A stretch of DNA of 64,000 bases from Odobenus rosmarus divergens (taxonomy: Eukaryota; Chordata; Mammalia; Carnivora; Odobenidae): contig NW_004450562.1 of assembly GCF_000321225.1 (NCBI RefSeq), positions 813,677-877,676 of the forward strand. Direction: 5' to 3'. Both the position numbers and the translations under genes were made by a program. Shown piece after piece: positions 42,801 through 48,180 of this stretch (its first letter is position 1; each line of letters starts with the position of its first letter). Under the pieces are notes generated by a model that did no database searches, was not told the origin of the DNA, and saw only the letters and a program-made list of their open reading frames with translations.

Positions 42801-44508
42801 AGTTAACATTTTAGATTTCTGGTAACACAGCATACCATATGGAGACAATATTAACTTGGTTTTTCCATCCAACAATTCAGTTTCAAGCTTTAAACCATCT
42901 CTGCAAAATAAAAGAAAGTTGTCATTTTTAAGAAGCAGCAACATTTTAAATAGAAATGAAATGCTTATTTGAATCTTGAAAGTAAATATGTCCTTTTGAA
43001 TTTATACAGGAATCTTGTAAATAGTAAGCCATTCTTTTAATAAAAAACGTTTTCCAATCAGATAAAACTAAACACTAGAAGGAGAAAATTCCTGAAACTT
43101 TCCAATAATGCAAAGAATTTGTTATCTTTATCATGAACTTCATTTTCTTACTGGTAAGCAATAAATCCAATCATCACAGCATTATTTAACCCTTACAACT
43201 CTAGACTGGAAAAAAAAATGCTGTTACCAAAACTCCCCACCTAAGTTAAAGGAGCAAAACATACTTAACTATTTATTAGTCTCTCATAATTATCTCGTGA
43301 CTAACACATTCTATGCATGCTACAGCGTTAATTTGAAAGTGAACTATAATATTGCCACCAGGACTGTTAACTTTTTGAGCACAGCGACAGTTTGTTACTA
43401 TCACAACAATAAATCTGTAATAAACTTTGGCTGCTCTAATTTATCTGTGCGTGTCCAATGCAGGAGCACAAAGTAACAGCAGACACTGCCAAGGAAACTT
43501 GAACATAAGATCCTAATAAAAACTCCACTGAAAACAAAAATAGTCCACATTTAATCACTGTTTCCTAAGAGAGGGGGGGAAAGGTGTGTGTCATTAAACA
43601 TCAATAGGGCCGTAAGTGATGTCCAAGAGACAAAAGCCAGCGGGCCAGACAAGGAAGAGAAAGACAGGTTGGGAAAGGTCGGATAGGGAACAACGAAATT
43701 TGCAGTGTTGCTCAGTAGAGGCCATCAAAATACCCCACCTTAATTTATCAAGGTAAAGCACTGGAAAAAATGGGTTTTAAAGGTTTCCCTGGGGCAGGAT
43801 TAGAACAGTTCACGTTTACGTCGGTGAAACTGAACAAACAAAAGAATGAACCCGAAAAGTACGTCTGTTCAGCATTATTGCACCGTAAACTTCTTCAGGG
43901 GCAGATGTCTTATTTTTCTCCCTCCACATTCTAGGACACAAAATTAATTTGCTAAATGATGTGCAACACTCTGAATTTGGTGACTTTTCTTAAAATATTA
44001 AACTTCCCAGTGATGAAAACCCTGCAACAGTCATTTTTATTCAACCACTACTTAATGAGGGTCTATTAGGGGCCAAGCACTAGCAGTGCATCGATTCCTT
44101 AACACCCGGTTCCTAGCATGAGCGTTAAACTCATCTGGGCGCTCACAGCCTACAAAGACGCCAAAGCCAGAGGCGCTAAGGACGGGGGCCTGGGCCAGGA
44201 TTTCTCCCGGGAAGCCGCTAAGCTTTATCTCTCCATCTGCCCTCCCCGCTTATCGCCTCTTCTCCCTCTCCACCCTGAGGTCAATGAGAGGGCGGAAAGG
44301 AGGTCCCGAGCAGATTTACCCCGAGTTAGAATGTGAAAAAGCGACGGCGGCTGCAGCAAAGGCCGTCCCGGGCCCCTCGCCCCCCTCCGCCTCAGGGAGC
44401 CGGGCGCAAGCTGGGAAGGTGTTCCACGAAGGGCTCCAAGGGCCAACCCAGCTTTATCCCGTCTTCGCTAAAGACCACCGTTCTCGGGCCAGCTTACCCC
44501 AGGTTCAT
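6759..44508 (-). CDS. CCDC66: CCDC66, coiled-coil domain-containing protein 66 (exons 1-14 of a longer gene, 3' end outside window)
   Basis: The spliced product matches my memory of mammalian CCDC66 from its [17 protein letters not shown] start through the conserved block around [20 protein letters not shown]. Known role: a microtubule-binding protein of centriolar satellites, centrosome and ciliary base/axoneme, needed for cilium assembly and photoreceptor survival. Fourteen coding exons were placed by hand. All introns are GT-AG and the phases agree throughout: 11, 65, 26, 445, 166, 104, 122, 102, 132, 251, 85, 162, 145 and 126 nt, together 647 codons plus one base. Exons 1-4 encode a polar N-terminus; exons 9-13 encode a strongly charged helical/coiled-coil region rich in E, K, R and Q. 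The last roughly 330 residues are not found and should lie left of position 1. Exon 14 has a frame problem (see its entry). Introns are packed with SINE, L1 and L2 insertions, but none interrupts a coding exon. Confidence 0.96.
7188..7765 (+). mobile_element. Solo LTR of an endogenous retrovirus
   Basis: 578 bp starting TGTGGGAAAC and ending CCTTTCCTACA (TG...CA). It has a TATA-like 'agtatataatgggcc' near 7,611 and the 'cgaaccctaacacc' end known from carnivore/mammalian class I-type LTRs. No internal retroviral sequence adjoins it. I could not see a clear TSD. It lies in CCDC66 intron 13, antisense to the gene, 213 bases from the exon 13 donor. Confidence 0.65.
7979..8123 (-). CDS. CCDC66: CCDC66 exon 13, most conserved coiled-coil block
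   Basis: 145 nt, acceptor TTAACAG, donor GTAAGC. It encodes [20 protein letters not shown], then [20 protein letters not shown] and SGLIKNLGG, essentially identical to human. Ends in phase 1 (a single G), which sets the frame needed at exon 14. The frame continues about 120 bases into the intron. Confidence 0.96.
8205..8290 (-). repeat. L2 3'-end fragment
   Basis: Contains 'tactatgtgccaggcact' and 'tggagcttacattttagt', the antisense form of the ancient LINE L2 3' region. Confidence 0.6.
8840..9024 (+). mobile_element. CAN-SINE
   Basis: Full head and long A tail. Perfect TSD aaaaaggctcttatt at 8,825-8,839 and 9,025-9,039. In CCDC66 intron 12, antisense to the gene. Confidence 0.96.
9478..11352 (+). 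mobile_element. 5'-truncated L1 (ORF2 C-terminal part and 3' UTR)
   Basis: Starts abruptly inside ORF2 and runs through the 'cctaaaatcataaaactcct' and 'tggataaagaagacgtgg' regions to a 3' UTR with 'acctgaaactaatgtaaca' and an A-rich end. ORF2 is broken. A minus-strand SINE at 10,269-10,440 interrupts it. It ends about 15 bases from CCDC66 exon 12. Confidence 0.88.
10269..10440 (-). mobile_element. Diverged CAN-SINE in L1
   Basis: Older reverse-oriented copy ending 'ctgagccaccctggtgcccc'. TSD taatttgattttt at 10,256-10,268 and 10,441-10,453. Confidence 0.88.
11367..11528 (-). CDS. CCDC66: CCDC66 exon 12, coiled coil
   Basis: 162 nt (54 codons), acceptor ATGACTAG, donor GTAAGT, phase 0 both sides. 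It encodes [20 protein letters not shown], then [20 protein letters not shown] and KQKE: almost uninterrupted E/K/R/Q with no proline or glycine, as expected for a single long helix or coiled coil. Its donor lies about 15 bases from the poly-A end of an intronic L1. Confidence 0.95.
11885..12071 (-). mobile_element. CAN-SINE
   Basis: Reverse-oriented full-length copy in CCDC66 intron 11, so in the same sense as the gene. Flanks share an imperfect duplication (tatcagaggattttt and tgcatccgaggtttta). Confidence 0.93.
12580..12664 (-). CDS. CCDC66: CCDC66 exon 11
   Basis: 85 nt, acceptor TTGCCAG, donor GTATTG. It encodes [19 protein letters not shown] then [10 protein letters not shown], matching human CCDC66 residue for residue as I recall it. 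Missed by ATG-based ORF calling because it is short. Confidence 0.95.
12889..13139 (-). CDS. CCDC66: CCDC66 exon 10
   Basis: 251 nt, acceptor ATGATTAG (weak pyrimidine tract), donor GTAAGT. It encodes [18 protein letters not shown], then [18 protein letters not shown] and [18 protein letters not shown]. Leaves in phase 2. The central part is polar and likely disordered. Confidence 0.96.
13519..13650 (-). CDS. CCDC66: CCDC66 exon 9
   Basis: 132 nt (44 codons), acceptor TTCTTTAG, donor GTAACA. It encodes [20 protein letters not shown] and [19 protein letters not shown], the beginning of the charged helical part. Phase 0 on both sides. About 15 kb of repeat-filled intron separates it from exon 8. 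Confidence 0.95.
13651..14727. other. CCDC66 intron 9, no feature seen
   Basis: AT-rich intronic sequence directly upstream of exon 9 in gene order. I see no SINE head, L1 or coding-like frame; only an A-run near 14,205. Confidence 0.5.
15845..15986 (-). mobile_element. Old CAN-SINE
   Basis: Reverse-oriented, with 'gagatcaagagttggatgct' and a C-run at the head end (15,975-15,986). The body is shortened. Confidence 0.8.
16023..16208 (+). mobile_element. CAN-SINE
   Basis: Full length; TSD gatatacttgt at 16,012-16,022 and 16,209-16,219. Confidence 0.95.
16295..16495 (+). mobile_element. CAN-SINE, plus orientation, abutting an inverted copy
   Basis: Full-length copy inserted into the poly-T/A tail of the reverse SINE that follows, producing an inverted SINE pair tail to tail. 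Confidence 0.92.
16496..16662 (-). mobile_element. CAN-SINE, minus orientation
   Basis: Reverse copy ending 'gactgagccacccaggggtcc'. Its tail is shared with the preceding SINE's integration site. Confidence 0.9.
16926..17123 (-). mobile_element. CAN-SINE
   Basis: Reverse full-length copy; the flanks share gggaaaatctttc / gggaaatctttct as target duplication. Confidence 0.93.
17207..17312 (-). mobile_element. Short, old tRNA-derived SINE
   Basis: Only the tRNA-like part is present: 'acaaccctgagatcaagagt' followed by 'aactgagccagccagaagcc'. It lacks the CT-rich body of the younger copies. Confidence 0.75.
18020..18214 (+). mobile_element. CAN-SINE, older 'gactctt' subtype
   Basis: Head gggtgcctgggtagcacagt. 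Near-perfect TSD ttctctgccgtttt (18,005-18,018) and ttctctgcagtttt (18,218-18,231). Confidence 0.92.
18941..18978. repeat. Perfect 2 x 19-bp tandem duplication
   Basis: The unit aatttttacctttttggtt occurs twice head to tail with no mismatch, inside the old L1 sequence. Confidence 0.9.
20402..20535 (+). mobile_element. Short old CAN-SINE
   Basis: Head gaggtgcctgggtaactcag with 'ccaacccttgatttcagct', then directly 'aaaataaataag'; the CT-rich body is missing. Confidence 0.82.
20861..21037 (-). mobile_element. CAN-SINE
   Basis: Reverse full-length copy; TSD ttaactct at 20,853-20,860 and 21,038-21,045. Confidence 0.94.
21841..22022 (+). mobile_element. CAN-SINE, first of two at the same target
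   Basis: Target aaaattctatcta at 21,828-21,840 and 22,024-22,036. The second SINE starts just after the downstream copy. Confidence 0.95.
22041..22229 (+). mobile_element. CAN-SINE, second insertion at the same target
   Basis: Target aaaattctatctatatt at 22,024-22,040 and 22,230-22,246. The target sequence is now present three times around two co-oriented SINEs of different subtype. Confidence 0.95.
22533..22639 (-). mobile_element. 5'-truncated CAN-SINE
   Basis: Tail and GA-rich body only; the tRNA head is absent. Perfect 16-bp TSD ctagtgtgaatatttt at 22,517-22,532 and 22,640-22,655, so truncation happened at insertion rather than by later deletion. Confidence 0.93.
22656..23268. other. 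CCDC66 intron 9, no feature seen
   Basis: Unique-looking intronic sequence with a C-run near 22,670. Nothing recognised. Confidence 0.4.
23277..23462 (+). mobile_element. CAN-SINE
   Basis: Full-length copy with head tgggtgcccgggtggctcag; flanked by tcttgtcc at 23,269-23,276 and 23,463-23,470. Confidence 0.94.
23958..24147 (+). mobile_element. CAN-SINE in L1M
   Basis: Head ggggtgcccgggtggctcag; A-tail to about 24,147. No clean TSD read because both flanks are A-rich. Confidence 0.92.
25133..25331 (+). mobile_element. CAN-SINE in L1M
   Basis: Full-length; perfect TSD aaaggaaatgta at 25,121-25,132 and 25,332-25,343. Confidence 0.96.
25535..25987 (+). mobile_element. Older CAN-SINE, itself split by another SINE
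   Basis: Plus-oriented copy with 'ccaactcttgatttaggctc'. Perfect 16-bp TSD gaaaattggtaaaaat at 25,519-25,534 and 25,988-26,003. Its tail is interrupted by the minus SINE at 25,763-25,962. Confidence 0.93.
25763..25962 (-). mobile_element. CAN-SINE inside a CAN-SINE inside L1M
   Basis: Younger reverse copy. TSD aaacactctattctt (25,748-25,762) and aaacactctcttctt (25,963-25,977), one mismatch. Confidence 0.95.
26248..26443 (-). mobile_element. CAN-SINE in L1M
   Basis: Reverse full-length copy with a (GA)n stretch in the body; TSD aggaatgaga at 26,238-26,247 and 26,444-26,453. Confidence 0.95.
26791..27865. other. CCDC66 intron 9, mostly unannotated
   Basis: Apart from a weak reverse MIR-like piece near 27,085-27,140 ('ttctaagcactttatatgca') I see no element or coding frame. 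Confidence 0.4.
27878..28037 (+). mobile_element. CAN-SINE, older subtype
   Basis: Head ggggtgcctggatggctcag. TSD attaccatccag (27,866-27,877) and attatcatccag (28,038-28,049). Confidence 0.93.
28064..28243 (-). mobile_element. CAN-SINE, 'tcatgagagacagaga' subtype
   Basis: Reverse copy. Perfect 16-bp TSD agaactatagattttt at 28,048-28,063 and 28,244-28,259. Sits only about 15 bases downstream of the preceding SINE in opposite orientation. Confidence 0.96.
28752..28853 (-). CDS. CCDC66: CCDC66 exon 8, candidate alternative cassette exon
   Basis: 102 nt (34 codons), phase 0 on both sides, with acceptor TTTTTAG and donor GTAAGT. It is open and encodes [19 protein letters not shown] followed by [14 protein letters not shown], a Ser/Gln-rich stretch unlike the charged helices around it. 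In the human protein as I remember it, exon 7 appears joined directly to the exon 9 equivalent, so this is probably alternatively spliced. That comparison is from memory. Confidence 0.75.
29273..29469 (+). mobile_element. CAN-SINE near CCDC66 exon 7
   Basis: Full-length; TSD gatatcttatattcca (29,257-29,272) and gatgtcttatattcca (29,470-29,485), one mismatch. It ends about 42 bases beyond the exon 7 donor in intron 7. Confidence 0.95.
29512..29633 (-). CDS. CCDC66: CCDC66 exon 7
   Basis: 122 nt, acceptor TTTACAG, donor GTAAGAG. It encodes [16 protein letters not shown] and ends [11 protein letters not shown]. Leaves in phase 0, so exon 8 can be included or skipped without a frame change. Confidence 0.95.
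29965..30170 (+). repeat. MIR element
   Basis: Ancient tRNA-derived SINE core: 'ctatgtaactgtgggcaaat', 'ctcagtttcttcttctgtaa' and 'cctagcacaaagtaaatatg'. Sense orientation, intron 6. Confidence 0.85.
30171..31292. other. CCDC66 intron 6, no feature seen
   Basis: Unique-looking AT-rich sequence. It carries a 148-codon plus-strand open frame at 30,475-30,921 that I judge to be chance (see rejected). Confidence 0.4.
31293..31396 (-). CDS. CCDC66: CCDC66 exon 6
   Basis: 104 nt, acceptor TTGTTTAG, donor GTAGGT. It encodes [19 protein letters not shown] and ends [10 protein letters not shown]. Phase 2 in, phase 1 out. A one-base insertion in an exon numbered 6 of CCDC66 is the published cause of retinal atrophy in Schapendoes dogs; here the exon 6 reading frame is intact. 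Confidence 0.95.
31576..31741 (-). CDS. CCDC66: CCDC66 exon 5
   Basis: 166 nt, acceptor CTCCTAG, donor GTACGT (a weak donor for this gene). It encodes [19 protein letters not shown] and onward to [13 protein letters not shown], aligning along its length with human CCDC66. Phase 1 in, phase 2 out. It is too short and has no ATG in a useful place, so simple ORF searches miss it. Confidence 0.94.
31800..31970 (-). repeat. MIR element
   Basis: Antisense MIR core: 'gtgggtattatgattccctt' followed by 'aaggaaactgagcccagagg'. Intron 4 of CCDC66. Confidence 0.75.
32699..32904 (-). mobile_element. CAN-SINE
   Basis: Reverse full-length copy; TSD ccaagtct at 32,691-32,698 and 32,905-32,912. Confidence 0.95.
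33419..33863 (-). CDS. CCDC66: CCDC66 exon 4
   Basis: The largest exon here (445 nt), acceptor TTTTAACAG, donor GTAAGG. It starts [15 protein letters not shown] and contains the conserved [18 protein letters not shown] segment. It is polar, rich in K, T and S, with several cysteines, and ends in phase 1 after GKEET. The reading frame runs into the intron (to 33,396), but the exon 5 join requires the end given. Confidence 0.96.
34246..34431 (-). mobile_element. CAN-SINE with small head deletion
   Basis: Reverse copy; 'gacctgccttagttgcttaa' shows the A/B-box spacer shortened. TSD acataact at 34,238-34,245 and 34,432-34,439. Confidence 0.93.
34440..36790 (+). repeat. Long ancient L2 LINE (reverse-transcriptase region to 3' end)
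   Basis: From about 35,340 it tracks L2: 'gcagcatgtgacacagttga' (the reverse-transcriptase D-T-V-D segment), 'catatgctaatgactcccaa', 'cagcatgcccaaaaccaaac', 'gtctgttctcaacacagcag', 'tctctgaccaccctatttaa' and the terminal 'agtaggtaggtgttcagtaa'. The 34,440-35,340 part is similar in base use but less certain. A short foreign piece lies near 36,475-36,515. No frame is open. Intron 3 of CCDC66, antisense. Confidence 0.75.
37476..37668 (-). mobile_element. Old CAN-SINE
   Basis: Reverse copy of the 'agccaaaaccaagagcggga' subtype, ending 'gacccaggcgcccc'. Flanks ggcaatttttaa / ggctattttaa resemble a decayed TSD. Confidence 0.85.
38060..38820 (+). repeat. Probable L2-like remnant
   Basis: 'taattaaaatgtcacctcct' with 'cgaagctttccctgttctcc' resembles the L2 3' region. 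The rest is too diverged for a firm call. Confidence 0.4.
38990..39151 (-). mobile_element. Old CAN-SINE
   Basis: Reverse, with 'tgagccaaaatcaagagtgg' and terminal 'aagccacccaggcggcccc'; the tail is lost or diverged. Confidence 0.82.
39445..39636 (+). mobile_element. CAN-SINE
   Basis: TSD aatattggctgagttt (39,429-39,444) and aatactggctgagttt (39,637-39,652), one mismatch. Confidence 0.95.
39900..40380 (+). pseudogene. Coding-like island, possible decayed retrocopy (unidentified)
   Basis: A plus-strand frame is open from before 39,951 to a TGA at 40,164, encoding e.g. [19 protein letters not shown] and [20 protein letters not shown]. The same frame reopens for 28 codons ([22 protein letters not shown]) to a TAA at 40,251. 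A shifted frame then encodes [19 protein letters not shown] to 40,371. The composition is protein-like rather than repeat-like, but I do not recognise the protein. It lies in CCDC66 intron 3 on the opposite strand. It could also be chance in A-rich DNA. Confidence 0.3.
40425..40565. repeat. L1M-type fragment
   Basis: 'tccagctttattaaggtata', 'aaggtgtacaacttgatata' and 'aaatagtcaccacaatcaag' are typical of an old L1 3' segment that recurs at 56,780. Confidence 0.6.
40998..41177 (+). mobile_element. Old CAN-SINE
   Basis: Diverged head ggggtgcctgggtggcacag. TSD aatagagcaggacc (40,984-40,997) and aatagtgcaggacc (41,178-41,191). Confidence 0.93.
41780..41977. repeat. Possible hAT-type DNA transposon remnant
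   Basis: About 200 bp ending ttggacagcactg, the reverse complement of which resembles the left end 'cactgcccagcatag'. The interior 'tagccacattttaagtgctc' and 'aataactacacatgactagt' recall a common short mammalian DNA element. Family not assigned. Confidence 0.45.
42166..42191 (-). CDS. CCDC66: CCDC66 exon 3 (26-nt microexon)
   Basis: A 26-nt exon between acceptor TTTTGTAG and donor GTAAGCC. Joined to exon 2 it encodes ECKSKNSVK (human recalled as EHKSKISVK). It brings the cumulative coding length to 102 nt, so exon 4 begins in phase 0. Confidence 0.9.
42836..42900 (-). CDS. CCDC66: CCDC66 exon 2
   Basis: 65 nt between acceptor TTTTGCAG and donor GTATGC. It encodes [21 protein letters not shown], nearly identical to the human N-terminus as I recall it. 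Enters in phase 2 and leaves in phase 1. Confidence 0.95.
42901..44109. other. CCDC66 intron 1, no clear element
   Basis: Unique-looking sequence with weak L2-like phrases near 43,370 and 43,890. No coding frame supported. Confidence 0.4.
44498..44508 (-). CDS. CCDC66: CCDC66 exon 1 coding part (start codon)
   Basis: Only 11 coding bases, ATGAACCTGGG, followed by donor GTAAGC. They encode M-N-L-G with the last glycine split over the intron. The ATG has G at -3. It lies inside the CpG island, and the split codon is completed correctly by exon 2. The 5' UTR lies above 44,508; its start cannot be fixed by sequence alone. Confidence 0.93.
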
Positions 44509-44590
44509 GGCCTGACCTCTCGCTCTCTCCCCAGGACGCCCAACCCAGCTGTACGCCCGTTGCCGCCGCCGCTCAACAAGCGTTGCGCCG

Positions 44591-44595
44591 ATTGG
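44591..44595 (-). promoter_or_regulatory. CCAAT box (NF-Y type), CCDC66 promoter
   Basis: ATTGG on the plus strand reads CCAAT on the minus strand, about 85 bases upstream of the CCDC66 ATG, a usual place for an NF-Y site in a CpG-island promoter. Confidence 0.5.
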
Positions 44596-44627
44596 ACACA
44601 GTGATACCCGCGAGCTGGGAGAACGGA

Positions 44628-44632
44628 CCAAT
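44628..44632 (+). promoter_or_regulatory. Second CCAAT box, opposite orientation
   Basis: GGACCAATCAAAG on the plus strand, 33 bases from the minus-strand CCAAT. Paired NF-Y sites in opposite orientation are common in CpG-island promoters and in some bidirectional ones; no plus-strand transcript can be recognised here. Confidence 0.45.
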
Positions 44633-45049
44633 CAAAGTTGGGCGTGCTGGCGGGTGCGCTCAGCGGGGGTGAGGCTGCAGGGGCGACCGCGCCCGGTAGC
44701 CCGGCCTGAGGCTCTCCGCCCTGACATTTGGGTACTGGGGGCCTTGGTACCTCGGAATTGTAACACCCCGAGTTCACTCGGAGCTCTCAGAGAAGTGCCT
44801 CAGGTCAGGTGTAGGTGGCAAAACTATGGAGAAACAAAAAGCATAAACCTTTTAGGAAATGAACACTTTCCATATTTTATATTTTGCAAGAGAGGTTATT
44901 TGGGTATAAAATAAGTCGGAGGGCAGGGTGTTGGGGAGAGAGACTCCTAGGCCGGGTACAGGATTTGTCTTGTCAATGGCTTTGACCTCCGCATGAGGCA
45001 CGTTATAACTTTTTACTAAATTGTAACAATCCACAAGTACTCAATAAAT

Positions 45050-45215
45050 TTAGCTCTTTTGTGCCGTACAGAGGTCTAAGCACTTTGTCTATTATTGGAG
45101 CTTTACAACATTATCCCTGAGGCACAGAGAGGTTAAGCAGCTTGTCCACGGACTATCAAACAATTTAACCCCAGAGCCGGTGTCCCGAGCTAGTGTTTTA
45201 TGAGTCTAACTCCGG
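45050..45215 (-). repeat. MIR element
   Basis: Antisense MIR: 'ctgaggcacagagaggttaa' then 'gcagcttgtccacggactat', about 550 bp upstream of CCDC66. Confidence 0.75.
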
Positions 45216-45239
45216 CTTATTCTTAAAAATCTAAATTTA

Positions 45240-45480
45240 AACGTCATTTTCTCCAAGAACCTCCTCTGGAATCCACTAGTGGGTAAATCAGGAACCCATT
45301 CTCTGCGCCCTCCCCCCATCCCTGCCCTTCTGATCCCCCTGCTAATGCCTTTAAGATCGTGTGTCAGAGTGAGCTTCAGAGGGGCAGGGAGTTGGTGTCT
45401 TACATACCTCCGTAGCTGCAGCATCTGACACTGAACAGTGTAGACAGTAAATAAATGTGAAATGAAAGAACAGCAAAAAT
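45240..45480 (+). repeat. L2 3'-end fragment, probable
   Basis: 'gaacctcctctggaatccac' and the terminal 'gacagtaaataaatgtgaaa' fit a decayed L2 3' end. Confidence 0.4.
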
Positions 45481-45889
45481 TAAAAATGCCAACAACTTTA
45501 TTAAATTTGACGGAATGCTATTTCATGATGAGGATTATAATGCAATTACTAAAAGTTCACAGTTTTTTTCATCCGTCTGCTCATAATATTTTTACAAAGT
45601 ATAGTTGTAATGAATGAGGCACATTGAATTCTCAGGGTACATTCTGTGAAAACTCAGAGATCTTTTAATATTCCTTTATGTACCTGGTCTGTGGAAGATA
45701 TACTTAAATAAACATTTGTTAATTAACTTGACTGAATAAATGAACATGTACCAATGTACATTTGACCCCTTGCTTTTGTGTGTGTGTATTTTTTAAGGAA
45801 TACTTATCTATGTGTAGGGAAAGAAAGGCAAAAAGATTTAAACCAACATGTTAACAGAGTATTTCTGAGAGATAACAGTGGTGTGACTT

Positions 45890-46290
45890 TCAAAATGTTA
45901 CTTTGTTTCTAACTTGTATTATTATGACAACTTTTAAATAAAAAAATGACAGAAGGGTACAATAAACACCTATATATCTGCCACCTAGATTTGATGATTG
46001 TTAAAATTTTGCCACATATGCTTTCTCTCTCTTGCTCTCTCTATACACACATGTGGGCAGGCACACGCATACTCTGCCCCCTACCACACACCTTTTTTTG
46101 CATCACTCTTTGCAAGTTACAGATGTTATAACACTTTGCCCTTAACACTAAAGCATATATCTCCTAGGAATAGGAAGTTCTCTTATATAACCATGGCACT
46201 ATTATTGTACCTAAGAAAATTAGCAATTTCATGATAACATCTAATGTTCTGCCTGTATTTTAATAGTCCTCACTTACCCTAAGAATATCT
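45890..46290. repeat. Old L1M-like interspersed repeat
   Basis: 'ggtacaataaacacctatat', 'atttgatgattgttaaaatt' and 'aacactttgcccttaacact' recall a common mammalian L1-related segment. Confidence 0.4.
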
Positions 46291-46692
46291 TCGAGTGATT
46301 TTTATTTAGAAAGCTAGAGTCAACCAAGGAGTACACATTACATTTGGTTGTTAAATATCATCTCTCTCTCTCTTCCCCACCCAGAATAACACCATAGCAT
46401 ATTTATTGGTAAATTCTTAGCAAATCTCTACATCTTTTATTTTTAATTGTGGAAATATAATAAAATTTCCCATTTTAACCATCTTCAAGTGTACAATTCG
46501 GTGGCACAATGTTGTACAACTATCACCAATATCTATTTCCAAAACTTTTTTATCACCCCAAATAGAAACTCTGTACTCATTAAGCAATAACTCCCGATTT
46601 GTCCCTCCCTGCAACCCCCTGGTAACCTCTAATCTCATTTCTGTCTCTATGAATTTGCCTGTTCTAGATACTTCATATAAATGGATTCATAC

Positions 46693-47202
46693 TGATATAG
46701 GCTGGCCAGGTCCAAGGACCCACATGGGGTCCCACAGAACCAGCCAAGAGGGTCCTTGGCTTTGCAAAGGATAGAAATCAAATGTGAGCCAAGAGGAAGT
46801 GAGAGCAGAGTTTATTGAATAGTAAAGGAAAGGAGAGTCTCATCTTCACTTCTGGTCTGGTGTATGTGTCTTCTCAAGGCATCCAGGGACTGGTCAAAAC
46901 AAGGACAAGTGCTCAGGTGTCTTCCATAAGTCACTTATGCCCTAGAGCCAGGGGTCTTGGCATTAAGGTGCCTGGAGTCAGTGGTCTTGGAAAACATACA
47001 TAACAACTTCAACCTTGCTGGGTCACTCCTTAGATGTTTCTATTGTGCTAGAAGACTCCAAAGAAATCATTAACTCCTTGACCTTTACAAGGAGGACATA
47101 CATTAGGGCATGTGTAAGGCGGGGGTGCAGGTCTTAGCAAGAGTAGAGGCAGCAAAAAAAAGCAGTCCTTTATGAGATCCCTTTAGCTTCCCTATCTCAA
47201 CA
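46693..47202 (-). mobile_element. Putative solo LTR in L1M
   Basis: About 510 bp inserted within the L1 phrase 'ggattcatac|aatatttg'. On the minus strand it starts TGTTGAGATAGGG and ends CTATATCA, and it has an AATAAA signal ('ttcaataaactctgctctca' near 46,810-46,829). No internal retroviral genes. The TSD is short and uncertain. Confidence 0.5.
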
Positions 47203-47434
47203 CAATATTTGTCCTTTTGTGTCTGGCTTCTTTCACTTAGCATAATGTTTTCAAGATTCACCCATGTTGTAGTATGCATCGGTCCTTCATTCCCTTTTAT
47301 GGCCAAATAACATTCCATTGTATGTACATGCCACAGTTTGTTTACCCATCCTTCTGTTGATGGACACTTGGGTTGTTTCCAAGTTTTGGCTATTGTGAAT
47401 AATGAACATTGGTTACAGGTATCTGTTTGAATCC

Positions 47435-47895
47435 CTATGTTTAGTCAGTATGTGTGTATGTGTGTGTATGTGTGCACACAGAGAGAAGAAAGAGAATTAT
47501 AAGGAAGTGGCCCACTCAATTACGGAAGCTAATAAGTTCCATGGTCTGCAAGCTGGAGACCTGGGGAAGCCACTGATATAGTTCCAGTCTGAGTCCAAAG
47601 GCCTGAGAACTAGGAGAAGCCATGGTGTAAATCCAAGTCAGAGGGCAGAAGACTGATGTCTCAAGGAATGGAGCAGAGATCCAATTCTCCATTGCTTTCC
47701 CTTTTTGTTCCACCTAGGCCCTCAACAGATTGGTTGATGCCCAGCCACACTAGGGAGGCCCATGTGCTTTATTCAGTCTACCAATGCAAATGCTAATCTC
47801 ATCCAGACACACCCTGGCAAATACCCCCAGAAATAATGTTTAAGCAAACATCTGGGCACCCTGTGGCCCTGTCAAGTTGACACAGAAAATTCACC
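47435..47895. repeat. Unclassified mammalian repeat with GT-rich start
   Basis: 'agttccagtctgagtccaaa', 'ggccctcaacagattggttg' and 'ctggcaaatacccccagaaa' are phrases of a common medium-reiterated repeat that I cannot name with certainty. A short (GT)n-like run lies at 47,450-47,475. Confidence 0.5.
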
Positions 47896-48180
47896 ATCAC
47901 ACTCTGTTTTTAATTCTTTTGAGTTTCTACCTAGATATGGAATTACTTGGTCATATGGTATTTCTATCCTTAGCTTTTTGAGACATTGGCAAACTTTTCC
48001 ACAGCAGTTGCCCCATTTTACATTTTTACCAGCAATGTATTCCAATTTCTCCACATCTTCACCAACACTTATTTTCCATTGTTGTTTGTTTTTAATTATA
48101 GCCACCCTAGTAGATTCCCTGGTGCTCACAGTTTCTGCTGGTTTTGTTTGTTTGTTTGTTTCTAGAGAGGTACCTAGCAC

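Larger units (their letters stand above)
44110..44760. promoter_or_regulatory. CCDC66: CpG island, CCDC66 promoter and first exon
   Basis: The only GC-rich, CpG-dense stretch in an otherwise AT-rich window, with clusters such as GCGACGGCGG and TTGCCGCCGCCGCTC. It covers the CCDC66 start codon (44,508) and the sequence upstream of it. No TATA box is seen near the presumed start, typical of a housekeeping CpG promoter. Edges are by eye. Confidence 0.85.
46425..48180 (-). mobile_element. L1M 3' end in reverse orientation, interrupted twice
   Basis: Pieces 46,425-46,692, 47,203-47,430 and 47,900-48,180 join into one reverse L1M ('cattttaaccatcttcaagt', 'ttccattgtatgtacatgcc', 'acctagatatggaattactt'). 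The first gap holds an LTR-like insert, the second an unclassified repeat. Confidence 0.75.

Noticed and set aside
44284..44604. Overlapping 60-106 codon frames on both strands in the CpG island
   Set aside because: GC-rich DNA has few stops; no splice context or known protein. The true coding content here is the 11-nt CCDC66 exon 1.
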